Source: Streptomyces sp. NBC_00457 (GTDB lineage: Bacteria; Actinomycetota; Actinomycetes; Streptomycetales; Streptomycetaceae). From it: DNA of 64,000 nt. The translations under genes were made by a program, and so were the position numbers. Position 1 is the first letter of the stretch, and each line of letters starts with the position of its first letter. Shown piece by piece: positions 60,934 to 64,000 of this stretch. Below the pieces are notes generated by a model. The model was not told the DNA's origin. It made no database searches and saw nothing but the letters and a program-made list of their open reading frames with translations. The stretch lies in contig NZ_CP107905.1 in assembly GCF_036014015.1 (NCBI RefSeq), forward strand, positions 5,394,001 through 5,458,000, read 5' to 3'.

Positions 60934-61137
60934 ATGATCGCGCCGGTTCTGGTCGAGCGGGGCGAACTACGCCAGCCGCCGGCTTCGATCGCGGTCCGTA
61001 CGGAACTGCCGGTGCACCGTGCCAAGGAATGCCTGCGCCTGCTGCGGAAGCACGCCTGCATCCACTCCCGCGCGGGGCAAATGAGGAGTAGGAACCGATC
61101 TACGTACTCGAGGGTTCCTGACCGACCTCACAACTGA
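60934..61137 (+). CDS. Small protein downstream of the Bro-N gene (tentative)
   Basis: 67 aa from ATG 60934, 11 bp after the Bro-N stop. The chain begins MIAPVLVERGELRQPPASIAVRTELPVHRAKECLRLLRKHACIHS and ends in a basic tail. No domain is recognised. The position suggests co-transcription with the antirepressor, but coding is not certain. Confidence 0.35.
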   Translation: MIAPVLVERGELRQPPASIAVRTELPVHRAKECLRLLRKHACIHSRAGQMRSRNRSTYSRVPDRPHN

Positions 61138-61174
61138 AGGGGCGGCCGCAAACCGAAATTGCGGCCGTCCCTTC
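61136..61174. terminator. Bidirectional hairpin terminator of the bkd operon
   Basis: Arms GAAGGGGCGGCCGCAA and TTGCGGCCGTCCCTTC (one mismatch) with a 7-base loop. It ends 29 bp before the bkd E2 stop on the opposite strand. Confidence 0.85.
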
Positions 61175-61202
61175 GGCTTTCAACCTATACCGCCCCGCAC
61201 CG

Positions 61203-62624
61203 TCACGCCCAGGTGATCAACCTCTTCGGCTGCTCCAGAATCGCCGCCACATCCGCCAGCACCTTCGAGCCCAACTCCCCGTCCACCAGCCGGTGGTCGA
61301 AGGAGAGCGCCAGTGTCGTCACCTGGCGGGGCTTGACCTTGCCCTTGTGGACCCACGGCTGGAGTTTGATCGCGCCGACGGCGAGGATCGCGGACTCTCC
61401 GGGGTTGAGGATCGGCGTGCCGGTGTCGACGCCGAAGACGCCGACGTTGGTGATGGTCACCGTGCCGCCCTGCATGGCGGCGGGGGAGGTCTTGCCTTCC
61501 CTCGCCGTCGATACCAACTCGCCCAGCGCCTCGGCCAGTTGGGGAAGCGTCTTGTCCTGCGCGTCCTTGACGTTCGGGACGATCAGGCCGCGGGGGGTGG
61601 CCGCGGCGATGCCCAGGTTGACGTAGTGCTTCTGGACGATCTCCTGGGCCGCCTCGTCCCAGGACGCGTTCACTTCGGGGTGACGCTTGATCGCGACCAG
61701 CAGGGCCTTGGCGATCAGGAGGAGCGGGTTGACCCGCAGGCCCTCCATCTCCTTGTCCTGCTTGAGCTCCTCGACGAGCTTGATCGTGCGGGTCACGTCG
61801 ACCGTGACGAACTCCGTGACATGCGGCGCCGTGAACGCCGAGGCGACCATCGCCGCCGCCGTCGCCTTGCGGACGCCCTTGACGGGGATACGGGTCTCGC
61901 GGGACGTGTCGTATGTCGGCGTGGGGGGCGGGGCGATCACCGGAGCGGGCGAGGGCGCCTCCTCCGGAGCCTTCGGCTGGGCCACCGCCGCGTGGACGTC
62001 CTCGCGCGTGATGATGCCGTCCGGGCCGGAGGGGGTGACCGTGGCCAGGTCCACGCCCAGGTCCTTGGCCAGCTTGCGCACCGGCGGCTTCGCCAGTGGA
62101 CGGTCCTGAGGAGCCGCGGAGGAAGGCGCCGCCGGAGCCGCAGGCTGCGGCGCGGCTGCCCCGTGTCCGTTCAGCTCTGTCTGGATCGCCGCCGACGCCG
62201 CCTGGACCGGGACCTCCGGCCCCTTGCGGGGGCGGCGCTTGGTCGAGGACGTGGCGACTCCGTAGCCCACCAGCACCGGCGTGCGGCCCGAGCCCGTGCT
62301 CTGCGGCTTGGGTTCTTCCGCGGGTGGTGGCGCGACCGGCGCCACCTGAGACGGTGCTGCCCCGCCCGCCACGTCCACCGCGATGATCGACGTGCCCACG
62401 TCCACCGTGGTGCCCTCGGGGAAGTGGAGTTCGCGGACCACGCCGTCGTAGGGGATGGGAAGCTCGACCGCGGCCTTGGCCGTCTCGACCTCGCAGACCA
62501 CCTGGCCGTCCGTCACCGTGTCGCCGGGCCGCACGTACCACTTGAGGATCTCGGCCTCGGTGAGCCCCTCGCCCACGTCGGGCATCTTGAACTCGCGTAC
62601 GGACGCTTCAGTCATCGTCGTCAC
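61203..62624 (-). CDS. bkdC: Branched-chain 2-oxoacid dehydrogenase E2 (dihydrolipoamide acyltransferase)
   Basis: 473 aa. An N-terminal lipoyl domain (about 10-85) carries the lipoyl-Lys in VETAKA. An Ala/Pro/Ser-rich hinge, a peripheral-subunit-binding domain (about 180-215, VRKLAKDLGVDLATVTPSG) and the catalytic core (about 245-473) ending in LSFDHRLVDGELG (catalytic His and Asp) follow. It moves acyl groups from E1 to CoA, making branched short acyl-CoA used in fatty acid and polyketide starters. Downstream of E1-beta by 10 bp. It matches the bkdC2-like gene set known in streptomycetes. Confidence 0.95.
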   Translation of the reverse strand: MTTMTEASVREFKMPDVGEGLTEAEILKWYVRPGDTVTDGQVVCEVETAKAAVELPIPYDGVVRELHFPEGTTVDVGTSIIAVDVAGGAAPSQVAPVAPPPAEEPKPQSTGSGRTPVLVGYGVATSSTKRRPRKGPEVPVQAASAAIQTELNGHGAAAPQPAAPAAPSSAAPQDRPLAKPPVRKLAKDLGVDLATVTPSGPDGIITREDVHAAVAQPKAPEEAPSPAPVIAPPPTPTYDTSRETRIPVKGVRKATAAAMVASAFTAPHVTEFVTVDVTRTIKLVEELKQDKEMEGLRVNPLLLIAKALLVAIKRHPEVNASWDEAAQEIVQKHYVNLGIAAATPRGLIVPNVKDAQDKTLPQLAEALGELVSTAREGKTSPAAMQGGTVTITNVGVFGVDTGTPILNPGESAILAVGAIKLQPWVHKGKVKPRQVTTLALSFDHRLVDGELGSKVLADVAAILEQPKRLITWA

Positions 62625-62634
62625 GACCCTCTCC

Positions 62635-63615
62635 TCAGTACGCCAGGGCGCGGTCGACGGCGTCGAGCACCCGGTCCAGGCCCGGCAGGTACTCCTCCTC
62701 CAGGCGGGCCGGCGGATACGGGGCGTGGTAGCCGCCGACCCTGAGCACCGGGGCTTCCAGGTGGTAGAAGCAGCGCTCCGTGATCCGGGCGGCGATCTCG
62801 GCGCCCGAGCCGAAGAACACCGGTGCCTCGTGGACGACGACCAGGCGGCGGGTCTTCTCGACCGACGTCTGGATGGAGTCGAAGTCGAGCGGAGACACCG
62901 AGCGCAGGTCGAGGATCTCGAGGTTCTTGCCCTCCTCGGCGGCCGCGTCGGCGACCTCCTGGCAGAGCTTCACCATCGGGCCGTAGGCGGCAAGCGTCAG
63001 GTCCGTGCCCTCGCGCACCACGCGCGCCTTGTGCAGCGGGCCGGGGATCGCTTCTGTGTTGACCTCGCCCTTGTCCCAGTACCGCCGCTTGGGCTCGAAG
63101 AAGATCACCGGGTCGTCGCTCTGGATGGCCTGCTGCATCATCCAGAACGCGTCCGAGGCGTTCGACGGGCTGACGATCTTGAGGCCCGCCACGTGCGCGA
63201 ACAGGGCCTCCGGGGACTCCGAGTGGTGTTCCACCGCGCCGATCCCGCCGCCGTACGGGATGCGGATGACGACCGGGAGCTTGACCTTGCCCAACGCGCG
63301 CGCGTGCATCTTGGCGAGCTGGGTGACGATCTGGTCGTACGCCGGGAAGACGAAGCCGTCGAACTGGATCTCCACGACCGGACGGTAGCCGCGCAGGGCC
63401 AGGCCGATCGCCGTGCCGACGATGCCGGACTCGGCGAGCGGGGTGTCGATGACCCGGCTCTCGCCGAAGTCCTTCTGCAGGCCGTCCGTCACCCGGAAGA
63501 CTCCGCCGAGCTTGCCGACGTCCTCGCCCATGATCAGGACCTTGGGGTCGGACTCCAGAGCGCGCCGCAGCGACTCGTTGATCGCCTTGGCCAAAGCCAT
63601 CTTTTCCGCTGCCAT
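62635..63615 (-). CDS. bkdB: Branched-chain 2-oxoacid dehydrogenase E1 beta
   Basis: 326 aa. Transketolase-like pyrimidine-binding domain (ESDPKVLIMGEDVGKLGGVFRVT, then PLAESGIVGTAIGLALRGYRPVVEIQ) and C-terminal domain (LDLRSVSPLDFDSIQTSVEKTRRLVVVHEAP) are both present. It pairs with E1-alpha to decarboxylate the 2-oxo acids from Val, Leu and Ile. The ATG at 63615 follows the E1-alpha stop by 2 bp and precedes the E2 gene by 10 bp, so this is a single operon. Confidence 0.96.
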   Translation of the reverse strand: MAAEKMALAKAINESLRRALESDPKVLIMGEDVGKLGGVFRVTDGLQKDFGESRVIDTPLAESGIVGTAIGLALRGYRPVVEIQFDGFVFPAYDQIVTQLAKMHARALGKVKLPVVIRIPYGGGIGAVEHHSESPEALFAHVAGLKIVSPSNASDAFWMMQQAIQSDDPVIFFEPKRRYWDKGEVNTEAIPGPLHKARVVREGTDLTLAAYGPMVKLCQEVADAAAEEGKNLEILDLRSVSPLDFDSIQTSVEKTRRLVVVHEAPVFFGSGAEIAARITERCFYHLEAPVLRVGGYHAPYPPARLEEEYLPGLDRVLDAVDRALAY

Positions 63616-63617
63616 GA

Positions 63618-64000
63618 TCAGGCCCCCTCTCCGTCCGTGAACGACGCCTGGTAGGCGGCGAACTGGGCTCGCTCCTCGTCGACGAGCGCATGCCCGTCCG
63701 CGTACACGTTCTCGAAGATGGCGAAGTGGTCCGGGTCCGGCATGGCACGGACCGCCTCACGCACTCGCCTGCCCAACGCTTCGCTCTCCGCTTCAAGTTC
63801 CGCGAAGAATCCCTCGTCCGCGTGGTTTGAGGCCTCGAGATAGGCGCGGAGGCGGGCGATCGGGTCCTTCGCCTCCCAGGACAGCCGCTCGTCGTCGCCC
63901 CGGTAGCGGGTCGGGTCGTCGGAGGTGGTGTGCGCGCCCATGCGGTACGTGTACGCCTCGATGAGCGTCGGGCCCTCACCGCTGCGGGCCCGCTCCAGCG
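63618..64000 (-). CDS. bkdA: Branched-chain 2-oxoacid dehydrogenase E1 alpha (partial, N-terminus outside window)
   Basis: Only the last 126 codons are in the window; the reading frame is open at the right edge. The visible part has the conserved motif YRMGAHTTSDDPTRYR, which binds the E1-beta interface, and the helical C-terminus (LEASNHADEGFFAELEAESEALGRRVREA) ending TDGEGA. It binds thiamine diphosphate and decarboxylates branched 2-oxo acids. Its stop is 2 bp before the E1-beta start. Confidence 0.95.
   Translation of the reverse strand, partial: LERARSGEGPTLIEAYTYRMGAHTTSDDPTRYRGDDERLSWEAKDPIARLRAYLEASNHADEGFFAELEAESEALGRRVREAVRAMPDPDHFAIFENVYADGHALVDEERAQFAAYQASFTDGEGA

Overview
The window is high-GC, densely packed DNA typical of a Streptomyces chromosome: GTG, TTG and ATG starts, many 4-bp stop/start overlaps, XRE/DUF397 and SpoIIE/HATPase gene sets, Tat substrates, mycothiol-type enzymes, a PHO box and a parS site. 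The order methionyl-tRNA synthetase, aspS, SpoIIE phosphatase, acyl-CoA dehydrogenase, M18 aminopeptidase, D,D-carboxypeptidase, GntR/MFS, bkd matches from memory the core-chromosome neighbourhood of S. coelicolor around SCO3792-SCO3817, not far from oriC. The parS site agrees with that. No rRNA, tRNA, CRISPR array or insertion sequence was seen.

Layout. 1-8 kb is accessory and regulatory: a lipoprotein, a 492-bp minisatellite, a GAF-ANTAR regulator, the TIGR03943/UPF0718 metal-type membrane pair, an HTH-TPR regulator divergent from a tiny exported peptide, an Uma2-type nuclease, an XRE/DUF397 pair and a frameshifted ATP-binding gene. 8.3-15 kb holds an amidohydrolase and the most unusual locus: an EACC1-like protein, a caspase joined through one membrane helix to a solute-binding region and a VWA domain, a solute-binding lipoprotein, and upstream a protein that looks like a catalytically dead caspase. 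15-26 kb holds a SpoIIE-type phosphatase interrupted in frame by a dispersed palindromic repeat, small membrane or secreted proteins, a MocR regulator with tandem operators facing a hydrolase, a FUSC exporter, and PhoX under a PHO box.

26-38 kb has a VWA protein, two dissimilar methionyl-tRNA synthetases on either side of a vapBC toxin-antitoxin pair, a secreted FG-GAP protein, an intradiol dioxygenase and aspS with a parS site in its leader. 38-55 kb has two large SpoIIE phosphatases, an AI-2E-type permease, pirin, a secreted beta-propeller protein, a second intradiol dioxygenase, a very long acyl-CoA dehydrogenase, M18 aminopeptidase, a cupin divergent from a GlxA-like regulator, and DacA. 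55-64 kb has a GntR-MFS operon, a two-repeat lipoprotein, a mycothiol-type enzyme, a nitrilase, a Bro-N antirepressor-like gene, and the bkd branched-chain 2-oxoacid dehydrogenase genes running off the end.

Best candidates for new biology are the membrane-tethered caspase operon with its pseudo-caspase neighbour, the HTH-TPR/peptide pair that resembles RRNPP quorum sensing, and the two-MetRS/vapBC island. Calls rest on reading translations and motifs by eye; no database search was run.
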